From the NCBI GenBank assembly GCA_964443875.1, contig CAYUET010000052.1:1-15387 (forward strand): 15,387 nt of DNA, in the 5' to 3' direction. Position 1 is the first letter of the stretch. Each line of letters starts with the position of its first letter. Source of the DNA: CAYUET01 sp964443875 (lineage in GTDB: Bacteria > Auribacterota > JAFGBW01). The translations under genes were made by a program, and so were the position numbers. The notes under the pieces are model-generated. The model did not search any database. It was not told the origin of the DNA and saw only the letters and a list, made by a program, of their open reading frames with translations. Shown here piece by piece: positions 1 through 9,968 of the stretch.

Positions 1-3000
1 CTTTTGAAGAGATTCAATATCCCTTCCAAGGTCGGATAATAATTGTCTTCTGTTCTTCTCAAAGGCATTAAATACTTCGTGGTCCAGAAAGTCATCCATG
101 AGAATGTTGAATCGCCTGGAGGATTCAACAGCGTGATTTTTAAGATCTGGGAGATAAGGCCTGGGCGGAACAAGGGCATTCTGAAACAGGAAAAGGGATT
201 CATGAAGGGTTTCTGAGGCTTGAAGCAGGGCCTGTTTTCTGTCTTTATCCGGGATGAATTGAAGATAGGGAATTATTTTTTTTAAGAGATCATAAAAAAT
301 GGAAATCTGATCAGGGGGAGAAGTCCCTGAAGAATCTGAGGCTGCAAAAGACTGAAGCCAGGTGTTTAAATCTCCATAGTTTTTCTGAAAATGGATGTTC
401 CCTGAGTCATCGGTATGAACGGTTTCTGATGAGCTTAAGAGGGTTTGATAATGCTCTTTTGCAGGGAGTTTGTTTGAGGCGGCATAGGCTTCAATACCTG
501 ACGAGATTTTTTCTTCGATGGTATTCCGCATTTTCAGAAGTGTTTCGAAAGAAGCTGAAATCTGTTTTTTTATTTCCAGTAAGACAGGATCTGAGATTGA
601 GGATTCCGCATCAAAGGCTTTTGCCTGATTTTCAAGGAAAGAAAGAGTGTCATTGAGTTTTTTGAAGAACAGGATATCTTTTAATTCAAGGGAGGCGACT
701 GAAAGTTTTTCATACCTTGATTTCAGTATTATCAGTTTATCATTCATGAGATTCATCTGTTCAGGGAGGGGGAGATCTTTTTCCTCCTCCAGAAGATTTT
801 TGATCTGTTTTTTCAGAATTTCCGGGTCTTTTTTCCGGGGCTGATTGTCGGGGGCCAGGAGGCTGTCGATTAAGGTTTGGGCTGGGGGGGGAAGACTGGC
901 CTTTTGAAGCTTTGAATAAAGGTCAGTAATGGCTTTTGTGGAATTCAGAGCCGACGAGACCTGATGATGAAGAGTGTTTTGGTTTTCCTGCCGGAGCGAG
1001 GCCGTTGCCATGAGTCTTAATTCCCGGGTTAATAGGTCCATGTTATATTGAAAGGCTTCCGTTGTAAGGATATTTTCCGGATGAAGAATTTTTTTCCACC
1101 TTTGCATGAAAGTAGTCAGATTTGTTTTCAGCCGGGGAGGGCTGTTTTGGGAATCAGCCTTGAGGGAATCGAGAAGTGTCAAGGATTGCCGGACAAGTGA
1201 GTCCGGCGAAACAAAATTTTTTTCATGAGAAAGGTCTTTGAATTCTTGAAGTTTTTCTTCCAGCCATTCCATAGAATCGGGAAAAGAAGCTGGGAGGTTT
1301 GTTTCAAGCACCAAAGATTGAAGGATCAGAAGGGCATTCTGAATATGGGCCCTGCTGCGGATAAGCGAGACATTGAAAAGAACAGGATCCGCCTTGGAAT
1401 TGGCCAGCATGAGACTTTGCTGGTTGAGAGAAAGAAGAAGGGCCTTTATTTCCCTGGAAACCTCAAGGCGGAGGGTGGAAATCTGGGAGAGCACCCGGGC
1501 ATCCGTTCCTTTATCGGGATTTTGTTTGTATTGTTTCAGTGTTTTTTCCAGGGCAGAGAGTTTGTTGAGAATCAGGGTTTCCAGAATGCGGATTTGATCG
1601 GAGAGGGGAGGAAGGTCTTTGGTATTGTGGTCAAACCATTTTTTCTCATAGGTTTTGAAAAGTTCAACGGCTTTTACCTGTGATTCCGTAAGGAGTCGCC
1701 AGGCCTGTTCTATGCTGCTCAGGAGACCGGGTGTGTCTGCGGAGTAAGCGGGAGAAAGGGTGTTGTTGATGAGGATCTGACAGGTCGGGCTTTCTCCGAT
1801 AAGGATCTCGTCGCCGGATTCTTCTTTGCACAGAATTCTAAATTCCAGCATGCCTTTGTTTTTCAGAGGAAAAAGGGAAAGATCAAGAGGATATTTGAAA
1901 TCTGTTTTTTGAGGAAGATGGACCGGGGCCAGGATGATCTTTTGAAAAGAGGCTTGTTTATTGCGGTCAGAATCGAAAAGAGAGGCTTCCAGGAGGAGTT
2001 CTGAAATGGCATGAGGTGCTGCGGCTGTTCCTTCAATGTAGACAGTGCTTTCACCCGTGGCAAGGGTTAATGCGTCGGGTTTGAAAAGAAAGACTGCGGG
2101 TTTAAGGGGGCTAAGTTCTGGCTTTTCTCCGGGCCTGTCCAGGAGGTCAATTTTAGTCGCGTTTCCGGATTTGAAGAGGGAATTCAGCATTTCAATGCAA
2201 AGGTTAAGGTTTTCGATTGCCTTTTTCATTTTGACTTCTGCTTTGGAGGAACTGTCATTGATGTACCAGGATTTGGTTTCTTTAAGATTATACTGGACCT
2301 CGTTAAGAAGTGTGAGTCCCTTGATTCCAAGCTGTGGGTAAAGATCCTGAAGTTCTGATATTTTTTCCATGAATTTACTGATGAGTGAAAAGGTATTGAC
2401 GAGGATCATTTCAAAATCAGAGGGCTCATGAAGTCTTTTTAGGTCGATCAGGTTCAGAAGAGAGAGTGTTTTTTTCATTTCTTCCGCAAGAGCCTGAATT
2501 TCCATCCGGATTCTTTTTTCATCCCATTCATTTTTCTGATGCCCCTTCATATAGAAACTGTTCATAAACCTTTCGACCTCGTCATATAATTTTTTATAGC
2601 CGCTCAGAATCGCTTCCCCCTCTTTTGCGGTGAGTGCCTTTTCAAGAAGCGTACAGCGCAGGGCGATGTCACTTTTTTCAGAAGCCTTGATAAAGCGGTC
2701 AAAGGTCATGTAGAGCGGTCTGAAATGCATCTGATGAAAGGATTCCCTGTTTTCCTGCAGGGATCGCGTGAACTGATTCCAGTAAACAGACAGGGGTTTA
2801 AGAGTGCTCCGTTTTTGAGCGGAGAGAGTGGAGTTTTTATGGGTGAGAATTTCCTTCTGAAAATCCTGAAGATTTTTTTTGAGGAGAATATTCAAAAGAG
2901 AGATATTCTCTTTCATGAATCTGGAGGAGAAAGTGACCAATTCCTCTCTTATCCGGTCTTTCTGAACTTTATTCTTGTTCGGTTTTGAGGAAAGTTCCGC

Positions 3001-4688
3001 CAGGGATTCCAGTTTTTCAAGAGGCAGAAAAAGATCAAGGGAGGGAATCGATTCCTGATAGTTTTTTCTGCGCAGGGTTAAAATCTTTTTGAGGAGATTT
3101 TGAATTTCTTCAAAAGTGTTGGAATCCCAGGAATCGTTCAAATAGGCCGAGGTTAAGCATTTTGAAAGCGCATCATTGATTTCAAAAAACTGTCTGAAAA
3201 TATTCAGCCGGAAATCAAATCCGTTCATGGGGGTAACCTGGATCACAGGAGAGATGGTTTTTGAAGGAGACAGGTCTTCCACGATAATCCTGAAATAAAT
3301 GGGCGTGGAAGGCTGATACTTCAGCCGGTCCAGATGGATCAGCCAGTATTTTTCAAGTGTTTTACGTTCTTCGATTTCTTTGATTTCATAGGTGTTCCAG
3401 TCCTTATCCTTTTCCCGTTTGTACTGGAGTTCATAGGAATCAATTCCGTAGTCATCTTCTGCAATGAACGAAATTTCCGTTTTCATTGTTTCAGGTTCCA
3501 GCAGCACAAGGGGGGGGGTCTGGAGGCGCAGGGAAGGAGGGGAGTCTTTGATGATATTCAGATGATACTGGGTATCCAGGGGTTTGAATTCATGGGTGCT
3601 GCTTTTAAAGAAGATCTTAAAGATTTTGGGTTCAGTAAGGGGAAAAACAATTTCCCACTGTTTAGCCTTCATCTTTTTAAAGGCAAGCTCCTCGGGTTTC
3701 AAAAGGTTGATCAGTGTCAGATTGTTAATATCGGAGTCCAGTTCCAGCTCGATTTTAACTTCGGATTTTTCCGGGATATTGTGGGTGGTCTGAAGCGATG
3801 AGGGCTCAAAGCGGCTGTTGATATAAAAAGGCGGTAGGATATGAAGCGTTGAATCTGTGATTTTCGGGGGATTTAAAAGAGAGACCTGATAACGCGGGGT
3901 TTCATAATCCGAGGCTTTAAGCACCCAGGAAAACGATTTCCGGATATTGGAAAAGGTATGGTGGAATTCGCCTTTTGCGTCGGGAAATAAGATTTGTTCC
4001 TGAGGGGAGCCCCCTTCCTCTTTGGTAATGAGCAGCCTTGCAAAGGGGGATTTTCCTTTTGAAACTCTGAAATGAAGGGCAAGGGATTCTCCCGGCGCCA
4101 CTTCCTGGTGTTTAAAATTCCCTTCAAGGACAACACGGGTCAGCGGAGGGATGGAAAACACCGGAAGGAGCAGGCGCAGGGTTCCGTTGACGAAAAAATC
4201 CGGAGCCAGGAAGAGATAGGAAAGAAGAAAGGAGGTCNNNNNNNNNNTTTAACACTGAAAATATTTTTTAAATTATGAAAGGGGCTGAAGGTCGGGAGGA
4301 GTGCGCAGGATTCAGTGATGATTTCTTTTTCCAGCGGGGACAGGCTTGAAGACTCTTTCTGACAATAGCATAGGGCATTCACGATTTTATTTTCATTGTG
4401 TCCGTTTTTCTGTTCAAGCCTCAAGGCCAGATTGTCGGATTTAAGGGTTTTGTTCAATTTTTTTCTGAATGATTTTCCCGGGGAAATCAGGCTTGCGGTT
4501 AAGAGGGTGAAACCGATAATCCTCCATTCCATGGAGAGATGAAGCCCGTTGTCAAAGGCAAGCCAGACAAGGAGGATAAAGGAGACAAGGAGGAACAGGC
4601 CCCCCCCTCCTTTAAGCAGATCGGAAAGGAGTTCTATCCGTTTATATTTTTTTATAAAATTCAGAAGGGTGGTGATTTGTTTGTTCAT
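1..4688 (-). CDS. Very large DUF4175-like membrane and coiled-coil protein, C-terminus outside window
   Basis: This frame starts at ATG 4688, three bases after the stop of the upstream VWA gene. It is open to base 1: I checked the minus-strand codons and found no stop between 4236 and 1. Two membrane helices are visible (about residues 28-46 and 54-70). A third is partly hidden by the N gap and resumes as TSFLLSYLFL. A beta-rich region follows (about 4236-3230), with phrases such as EGNFKHQEVAPGESLALHF. The next roughly 1,000 residues are mostly helical and charged, interrupted near 2120-1770 by a second beta-rich, Ig-like stretch. The last visible residues are LLSDLGRDIESLQK. Three N-terminal helices, a beta domain and a long coiled coil in a DUF58/VWA operon fit DUF4175-like proteins, which are usually shorter. 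Function is unknown; a structural partner of the VWA proteins at the inner membrane is an inference. With the N run taken as 10 bases the frame breaks, which I attribute to a wrong gap length. Confidence 0.8.
4238..4247. other. Assembly gap (10 N) inside the DUF4175-like gene
   Basis: Ten N bases interrupt the coding sequence at the third membrane helix. The frame before the gap (ending IFSVK) and the long open frame after it (starting TSFLLSYLFL) are out of register if the gap is exactly 10 bases. They join if the true length leaves remainder 2 when divided by 3. The N run is therefore probably a placeholder, and the short reading through the gap (ending at 4140) is an artefact. Confidence 0.9.
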
Positions 4689-4691
4689 GGT

Positions 4692-6842
4692 TTATTCCAG
4701 CCGGATGCTTCTTTTGTAAATCCACAGGAGGGTAAACAGGAAAACAAGGAGGGAGATCAGCAAAGGGTGATTCCAGACTCCTGTCTGTTTTTCGGTTTTA
4801 TAGTAGCCTTCTTTCGCCTTAAAGGTGAAGGGCTTTTGAAGGTAGGAATTCCAGGAAAGGTAACGCCCCCGGGTCAGCTGGCTTATTTTTTTCAGGAAGG
4901 CGCTCTGGAGGGTCAGATCATCATATTCGGTATTGTTTTCCCGGGTGTTGATGCTCAAGTGCTGGGTTTCGGAAAGGTCATGATGGTTCAGGGAAACCTG
5001 GAGCAGATAGGTGCCTTCTTCGGCGGCATGAAAGGAGGAGAGCAGATAATTATTTTCCCTGAAAAGACTTCCTGCCGGGATGATGAAGTCTTTTCCTGAA
5101 GGGGAACGGCAGGAAATTTTGATTTCATTTTCATTTGCACCCGGGGGAAGGGTTATTTTAAAGGGGATCATATCATTCAGTGAATAAAGATTCATTTCGG
5201 TTTCAAGGGCGAGGATGTTTTTTCTGCCCTGGGGGGAGAGATTTAAATACCCGGAAAGAAGAGAATCCCATAGCATGGGGAATAAGGTCTGGATTTGGGC
5301 GGAGGAATCAAGTTTCCATTTCCAGGAGGAGCCGAAAGCCAGAAGGATGCTTTTCCCAAGCCCGTATTTCTGGGCGCAGATGAGGGGAAAGGGGGGGTTT
5401 CCGTTTTGGGCGGATAGAAATGAACGGGCCGTGTTTTTCAGCTTTCCGGGGTCAAGGAAGCCTTCAACGGGAAAAACGGTGTTTTTGAATTTTGAAGAAT
5501 CATCCTCTGAAAGGCAGGTGTTTATCCGCTCTTCCATAAACGAGGGAACGGAAGAGGGGATGACGGGAAGAATTTTCAGAAGAGAGGGCGGAAGAATGTT
5601 CTGAGGATTGAAAAGCGAAGGGTCAGGCAGAAGAATCAGCCCGCCTCCGAGGTTGGATACCCATTGAAGCAGGGCGGCAAAGAATGGTTCAGGATTTTTC
5701 AGCGGGGGAAGATGATAGAGGAAGATCAGGGAGTACCGGGAGAGCTGCTCCGGGGAGGGAAGGGAATTTTTAAACTCCGGCTGGGATGTTTTCCAGATGT
5801 TTTCACCCAGGCAGAGGAGGGAATCTGTTTTGAAATTTTTGAGGGAGTTGAGGTATTGAAGAAGTATTTTAGATTCCCAGTCCGGCTTGAAAGAAAGGAA
5901 CAGGATTTTATTGGATTGAACGACCACACGGACATTTTTCTGAAGACTGTTGTTGTTTCTGTTTTTTTCTTCCGCCTGGGGTTCTATTTCTATTTTTAAC
6001 GTGACGTCTTCCTTGTCTGTGGGCTTCCAGAGAAATTCCGTATCATAGATTTTTTTTCCTTTTGAAACCGGAAGGGTGTTTCTCAGGATTAGCTTCTGAT
6101 TGGCGTATAAATTAATCTGGAGGTTCTCATTGGAGACATTGCCCTGAATACGAATGCGTCCCCGGATGGAGCATTCTTCATGGGCAGGCAGGAGATCATT
6201 CACATAGAGTGCATCGAGGATAAAGTCTTTTGGCGCCGTCCTATTGGGGGAATCTTCCCCAAGCCCCACGGTGTCCACGGGGATTTGACTGAATTGAAGA
6301 AAGTTCAGATTATTATCCGGGAGGGTTTCCCTCCCGTCGCTGAAAAGGAGAATTCTTGCGGCATCCCAGGGTTGCAGAGATTTTATCAGGGATTCGAGGC
6401 TGCGGCCGATAAAGGACCCCTCGGGCATTCCCGGGAGCTGGATATCCCGGGTGTTCATTTTTATGATTTTTTCAGAAAACAGATGGTATTCGGGCTTGTA
6501 GCCCCCGCTGTTTTTGAGAATAGGGTTTTCTTTTTGAAAGGCCAGTTTCCAGGGAGCATCTCCTCTCAAACGGGTGGAGCCTGAAGCGTCAAAGAGGACC
6601 AGGAGCCTGGGATTATTCTGTTTAACAATGGATTGATGAAGGTAGGGCTGGGTGATCATGAAGAGTAGAAGCAACAGGATGGCATTGCTCAGCCCGTAGA
6701 CCATGAAAAAGCTGCTTTTGACCAGACGGTGGCGCAGGCCGGAAGAAAGTTTCCAGGTCATTACCATGAACGCAATAACAAGGAAGAAGAACAAAAGGGG
6801 ATTCAGGGGATTATGAAAGGACAGATATTGAAAATGGTTCAT
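4692..6842 (-). CDS. VWA domain membrane protein with glutamine-amidotransferase-like domain
   Basis: 716 residues. Two N-terminal membrane helices (about 13-31 and 46-65) are followed by a von Willebrand A domain. Its metal-binding DxSxS motif is intact as D85-A-S-G-S, with FSDGRE later in the domain. Next comes an Ig-like stretch, then a class I glutamine-amidotransferase-like fold (NKILFLSF, YSLIFLYHLPPL, LGGGLILLPD) in which I see no catalytic Cys-His-Glu triad, so it is probably a binding domain. A second beta region and a C-terminal helix (HPLLISLLVFLFTLLWIYK) follow. ATG 6842 overlaps the TGA of the upstream gene by one base (TGATG), with GAGG about nine bases upstream as ribosome-binding site. 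The architecture matches VWA proteins encoded beside BatA and DUF58 genes. It probably sits in the inner membrane with the VWA and amidotransferase domains in the periplasm. The exact role is unknown. Confidence 0.85.
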   Translation of the reverse strand: MNHFQYLSFHNPLNPLLFFFLVIAFMVMTWKLSSGLRHRLVKSSFFMVYGLSNAILLLLLFMITQPYLHQSIVKQNNPRLLVLFDASGSTRLRGDAPWKLAFQKENPILKNSGGYKPEYHLFSEKIIKMNTRDIQLPGMPEGSFIGRSLESLIKSLQPWDAARILLFSDGRETLPDNNLNFLQFSQIPVDTVGLGEDSPNRTAPKDFILDALYVNDLLPAHEECSIRGRIRIQGNVSNENLQINLYANQKLILRNTLPVSKGKKIYDTEFLWKPTDKEDVTLKIEIEPQAEEKNRNNNSLQKNVRVVVQSNKILFLSFKPDWESKILLQYLNSLKNFKTDSLLCLGENIWKTSQPEFKNSLPSPEQLSRYSLIFLYHLPPLKNPEPFFAALLQWVSNLGGGLILLPDPSLFNPQNILPPSLLKILPVIPSSVPSFMEERINTCLSEDDSSKFKNTVFPVEGFLDPGKLKNTARSFLSAQNGNPPFPLICAQKYGLGKSILLAFGSSWKWKLDSSAQIQTLFPMLWDSLLSGYLNLSPQGRKNILALETEMNLYSLNDMIPFKITLPPGANENEIKISCRSPSGKDFIIPAGSLFRENNYLLSSFHAAEEGTYLLQVSLNHHDLSETQHLSINTRENNTEYDDLTLQSAFLKKISQLTRGRYLSWNSYLQKPFTFKAKEGYYKTEKQTGVWNHPLLISLLVFLFTLLWIYKRSIRLE

Positions 6843-8917
6843 CAGGGCCTCAACCGGTAAAGAATAAAGTTTTCAATCAGAAACAGTCCGATGATGAACC
6901 AGAGCAGAAGAATCCATAAAGGGGTTTTGCTGTTTTTATTCATGAAAAAACTTTTGATCGCATCGGTCTTATCAAGGGAAAGGGCTCTGGAATTTTTAAA
7001 CTTGAAATCATGAGGGGATGCATATTCAAGAAGAGACTCGGAAGAGGGGATATTCACGGCATAAGTGGAGATGAGCTGGTCATATTGATAGATCCGGTAG
7101 AATCCGGGTTCTTCAGGGATCAGGACAGGGGCCTGTTCTTTATCTGTTTCAATTTTAATTTCCTCGCCGGAAGGAGGAAGGCAGCGGGTGGCTGAGGCTG
7201 GAAGAGGGAGGGTGTCCCCGATGAAATAAGAGAGGGGCGCATTCTTTTTACGGGTCAGGGCCTGAAACAGCTGATGGACCAGGGGAACAAAGAGCTTTTC
7301 TCCCACATAGGGTGAGGGTTCCGGGGAAAGCGGGTTTAAAAAACAGGCGATTTTACCCTTGCCGAGAGTTTTAAAAAGGAGAAGGGGTTCGGATTTCTCT
7401 GTTTTGATCAGGACATCAAAAGAAAGATCTTTTTTTAAGGAATAAGGGAAAAGAGTGCTGATGAACGTTTTATCCCAGGAAATGGGATCAGAAAGCGCCG
7501 GAAGGATTTTCTTCCCCATTTCTGTTAATTCCATTTTCTGACGGGAAGAGGTTTCTTTCTGCGGAAGGGGTTCAAGGGAGACAGGCAGAAGGGGGTATTC
7601 ACTGTTCCCGGAGGTTGCAAGGATCTTTTGATAGGAATGGAGTGTAAAGGCTTTGTCAAAATGCAGGATTAAGCCACCGCCTTCTACGACATAGTTATGG
7701 AGGGAGCGGAAACTCTGCAGAGGCAGGTTCAGAAAACCGGAGGCAATGATAAGGTCATATTTTGTAAGGGGAGGAAGTTTTTCTGATCCTGAGGTATTGT
7801 CGATCACAAAAGGCAGGGAAGAGGGGGAATGTCGATTTTCATTCGGTAAAAGGGCTTTTTTAAGGTAAAAGGCGGGATCCTCATCCGGGGGATTAATGCA
7901 CAGGATGGAATACGGGTGGTTATTTTTAAGGATCCCATAATAGGTGTTATCCAGGATCAAGGAATCGCCGGAGAGAAGAAGCTCAAGGGGCTGCTCTTCC
8001 TCTGCGTGGTCGGGATAGGCGATTGAAAAAGAATAGCGGTTGTTATTCAGATCAAAGGATGTTTTAAAAATGTTATCAGACCGGATCAGGGCATTGAGAT
8101 TGGCTTTAACAGGTTTATTCCCTGAAGAGGCCACAACAACTTCAAAGTGGGGATTCTCAGGTTGAATAAGGGAATCATAGGGAATATCCGTATTGTCGAT
8201 ATAGATATTGGAGGGGGATTTTTTCAGATCCTCATCAGGGAACAGGAAAAGGACAGGACAGGGCGGTGTGTTGAAGGCGAGATAATCCTGAAGGGGTTTT
8301 GAATTGGAGGATTGAAAGTCAGAAAGAATGAGAATGCATTTGGGGGAATCCCCTGATTTTTCCATGAGAGAAAGGAGGGTTTTATAACTTTCCAGGAGAT
8401 GGGCGAAGCCTTTTCCAGGCTCAAGCCTGTTCAACAGTTCAGAGATTTCCGGGGTATAGGATTCAAAGGGCCTGGAAAGAAGGGTTCCTCCGGACTTTGT
8501 ACTCAGAAGCGTCATCCGGTCCTCCGGATGGAGATATTCAAGGTATTCAAGAAGCTGTTTTTTTGATTTTTCAAAAATGCTTTCACCGGAGAGATTGCTA
8601 TTCATGCTGAAGGAAGTGTCCAGAAGGATCCCGTAATGGGTTCCCCCCTCTGAGATGCCTGAAAAGAAATAGCGACCTTTTAAAAAAGGCTGCAGGAGGA
8701 GCAGGGCAAGAAGAAAGAAAATAAGGATACGGATCAGAAGCAGAAGAAACTGGCTGAAGCGAATTTCCTGGGATCTTTTCTGAATAGCCTGTTTAAGAAA
8801 AAAGACAGAAGGAAAAGGAATTTTTTTTGTTTTTGAACGGATGAAAAAGTGAATCATGATGGGGATAAGTGTCAGAAGGAAGAGCCAGGACATTTCAGGT
8901 TTAAGATAGTCAATCAT
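6842..8917 (-). CDS. BatA-type VWA membrane protein
   Basis: 691 residues. The N-terminus has the BatA layout: a first helix (about 8-27), the short KIPFPSVFFLKQA segment typical of BatA N-terminal domains, and a second helix (about 55-77). A VWA domain follows with an intact metal-binding motif D100-T-S-F-S and a later LILSDFQSS. The middle is beta-rich, then an amidotransferase-like part (YDLIIASGFL, VVEGGGLILHFD, GKGKIACFLNPLSPEPS), and the protein ends with a helix (WILLLWFIIGLFLIENF) and a short basic tail. ATG 8917 overlaps the DUF58 stop by four bases (ATGA), so translation is probably coupled. Aerotolerance-type Bat proteins and their relatives belong to MoxR/VWA systems thought to help assemble or protect envelope complexes. 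The substrate here cannot be inferred. Both this protein and the next carry the same VWA plus amidotransferase-like plan, which suggests an old duplication. Confidence 0.87.
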   Translation of the reverse strand: MIDYLKPEMSWLFLLTLIPIMIHFFIRSKTKKIPFPSVFFLKQAIQKRSQEIRFSQFLLLLIRILIFFLLALLLLQPFLKGRYFFSGISEGGTHYGILLDTSFSMNSNLSGESIFEKSKKQLLEYLEYLHPEDRMTLLSTKSGGTLLSRPFESYTPEISELLNRLEPGKGFAHLLESYKTLLSLMEKSGDSPKCILILSDFQSSNSKPLQDYLAFNTPPCPVLFLFPDEDLKKSPSNIYIDNTDIPYDSLIQPENPHFEVVVASSGNKPVKANLNALIRSDNIFKTSFDLNNNRYSFSIAYPDHAEEEQPLELLLSGDSLILDNTYYGILKNNHPYSILCINPPDEDPAFYLKKALLPNENRHSPSSLPFVIDNTSGSEKLPPLTKYDLIIASGFLNLPLQSFRSLHNYVVEGGGLILHFDKAFTLHSYQKILATSGNSEYPLLPVSLEPLPQKETSSRQKMELTEMGKKILPALSDPISWDKTFISTLFPYSLKKDLSFDVLIKTEKSEPLLLFKTLGKGKIACFLNPLSPEPSPYVGEKLFVPLVHQLFQALTRKKNAPLSYFIGDTLPLPASATRCLPPSGEEIKIETDKEQAPVLIPEEPGFYRIYQYDQLISTYAVNIPSSESLLEYASPHDFKFKNSRALSLDKTDAIKSFFMNKNSKTPLWILLLWFIIGLFLIENFILYRLRP

Positions 8918-9825
8918 CGGTGTTTTTCTCTCAGGTGAAGATAATTCGCAAGAACATGTTCAAAGGGAAAAAGGGTATTAACCGGAACATAGTCAATATT
9001 GAGCTTGGAAAGCCTGACTTTAATTTCCTTTTTGAATTTTCCAAGGGCGTTGAGGTATTCTTTTCTCAGGGCCACAGGGTCCACCAAAAGGTTGGCGTTT
9101 GTTTCCATGTCCTGAAAAACGGACATGGTTTTAAAGGGAAAAAGGAGTTCATCATTATCCAAAACATGAAAAACGATTACTTCATGACGGCTGTGCTTGA
9201 AGCGGGCAAGGGATTTAAAGACAGAATCCAGGTCATCAAAAAAATCGGTAAAAAGGACAAAGAGGGCGCGTTTCTTGACCTTTTCGGCAATCCGGTTAAG
9301 TGAGCGGGAGAGGGAGGTTTTATTTGAGGTTTTGAGCTGGCCCAGGTGATCCATGACGTAACGCATGTGCGAGAGGCTGTTTTTGGCAGGGATGAAAGTT
9401 TCAAGTGTCTCATGCAGGGTGATAAGGCCGTATAAGTCGTCCTGTTTGCTGATAAGATAGCATAAAGCCGAGGCCAGGAGCGAGGAGTAGTTTAATTTGG
9501 ATAGTTGCCCGGAGGCGCCGTAATCCATGGATCGGCTGACATCCAGACAGAGATAAACCCGCATGTTGGTGTCAGATTCGAATTGTTTGACATAGTACTT
9601 CCGGGTTCGGGCAAAAAGTTTCCAGTCGATATGTTTTATTTCATCGCCGGGAACATATTTACGGTGTTCGGCAAATTCCAGGCTGAAGCCCTTGTAGGGC
9701 GAATGGTGAAGCCCGGTGACGAATCCCTCCACAACATTGCGGGCAATCAGAAAAAGATCCTGAATTTTTACCAGTTCTTCAGGCTTAAGAAGTTTTCGTT
9801 TTTCTTGAGTATTGGCCATTTGCAT
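8914..9825 (-). CDS. DUF58 domain protein (VWA-like, MoxR-associated)
   Basis: 303 residues with no membrane helix, so probably cytoplasmic. The DUF58 signature is clear: YVPGDEIKHIDWKLFARTRK at about 57-76, followed by VKQFE. A VWA-like core follows with the DxSxS motif D95-V-S-R-S and the later strand ALFVLFTDFFDD. The length is typical of the family. DUF58 proteins are normally encoded next to a MoxR AAA+ ATPase and upstream of BatA-type genes; here the gene is first in the visible operon and no MoxR gene precedes it. The start is either ATG 9825 or ATG 9819 (MANTQEK). Neither has a good Shine-Dalgarno sequence, and an in-frame TAA lies just upstream, so the gene cannot extend further. Its TGA overlaps the BatA-type start. 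Confidence 0.93.
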   Translation of the reverse strand: MQMANTQEKRKLLKPEELVKIQDLFLIARNVVEGFVTGLHHSPYKGFSLEFAEHRKYVPGDEIKHIDWKLFARTRKYYVKQFESDTNMRVYLCLDVSRSMDYGASGQLSKLNYSSLLASALCYLISKQDDLYGLITLHETLETFIPAKNSLSHMRYVMDHLGQLKTSNKTSLSRSLNRIAEKVKKRALFVLFTDFFDDLDSVFKSLARFKHSRHEVIVFHVLDNDELLFPFKTMSVFQDMETNANLLVDPVALRKEYLNALGKFKKEIKVRLSKLNIDYVPVNTLFPFEHVLANYLHLREKHR

Positions 9826-9968
9826 TGAGGAAGGATAACATTTTATTTCAGGTTGGAGAATTGAAAATTAATCCCTTAAATAAATATTCATAAAAGCAGG
9901 AGAGGGGCATTTTCAGTCAATACATTTACCCCGTCATAGAAAGGCAATATTTCAAAGAACATAGTTAA
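9826..9968. other. Divergent intergenic region between the DUF58 operon and the Rhs array
   Basis: AT-rich, with no gene seen. For the minus-strand operon, TTGACT at 9920-9915 could be a -35 box, with TTTTAT at 9895-9890 as a possible -10. The 19-base spacing is long, so this is weak. I see no MoxR remnant in the short non-coding stretch and no clear terminator or inverted repeat. Rhs homology begins abruptly at 9970, and an in-frame TAA at 9966-9968 closes the Rhs frame on its left side. Confidence 0.35.

Noticed and set aside
1225..1683. Long plus-strand frames across 1-9800 (such as this one)
   Set aside because: They are shadows opposite the minus-strand operon, whose proteins have recognisable domains.
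4140..4688. A 182-residue minus-strand protein reading through the N gap
   Set aside because: After the gap it is in the wrong frame. The adjacent frame is open for more than 4 kb and continues the protein sensibly.
9826..9968. Possible MoxR remnant or transposon end next to the DUF58 gene
   Set aside because: I found no Walker motif coding, inverted repeats or transposase sequence in the short stretch.
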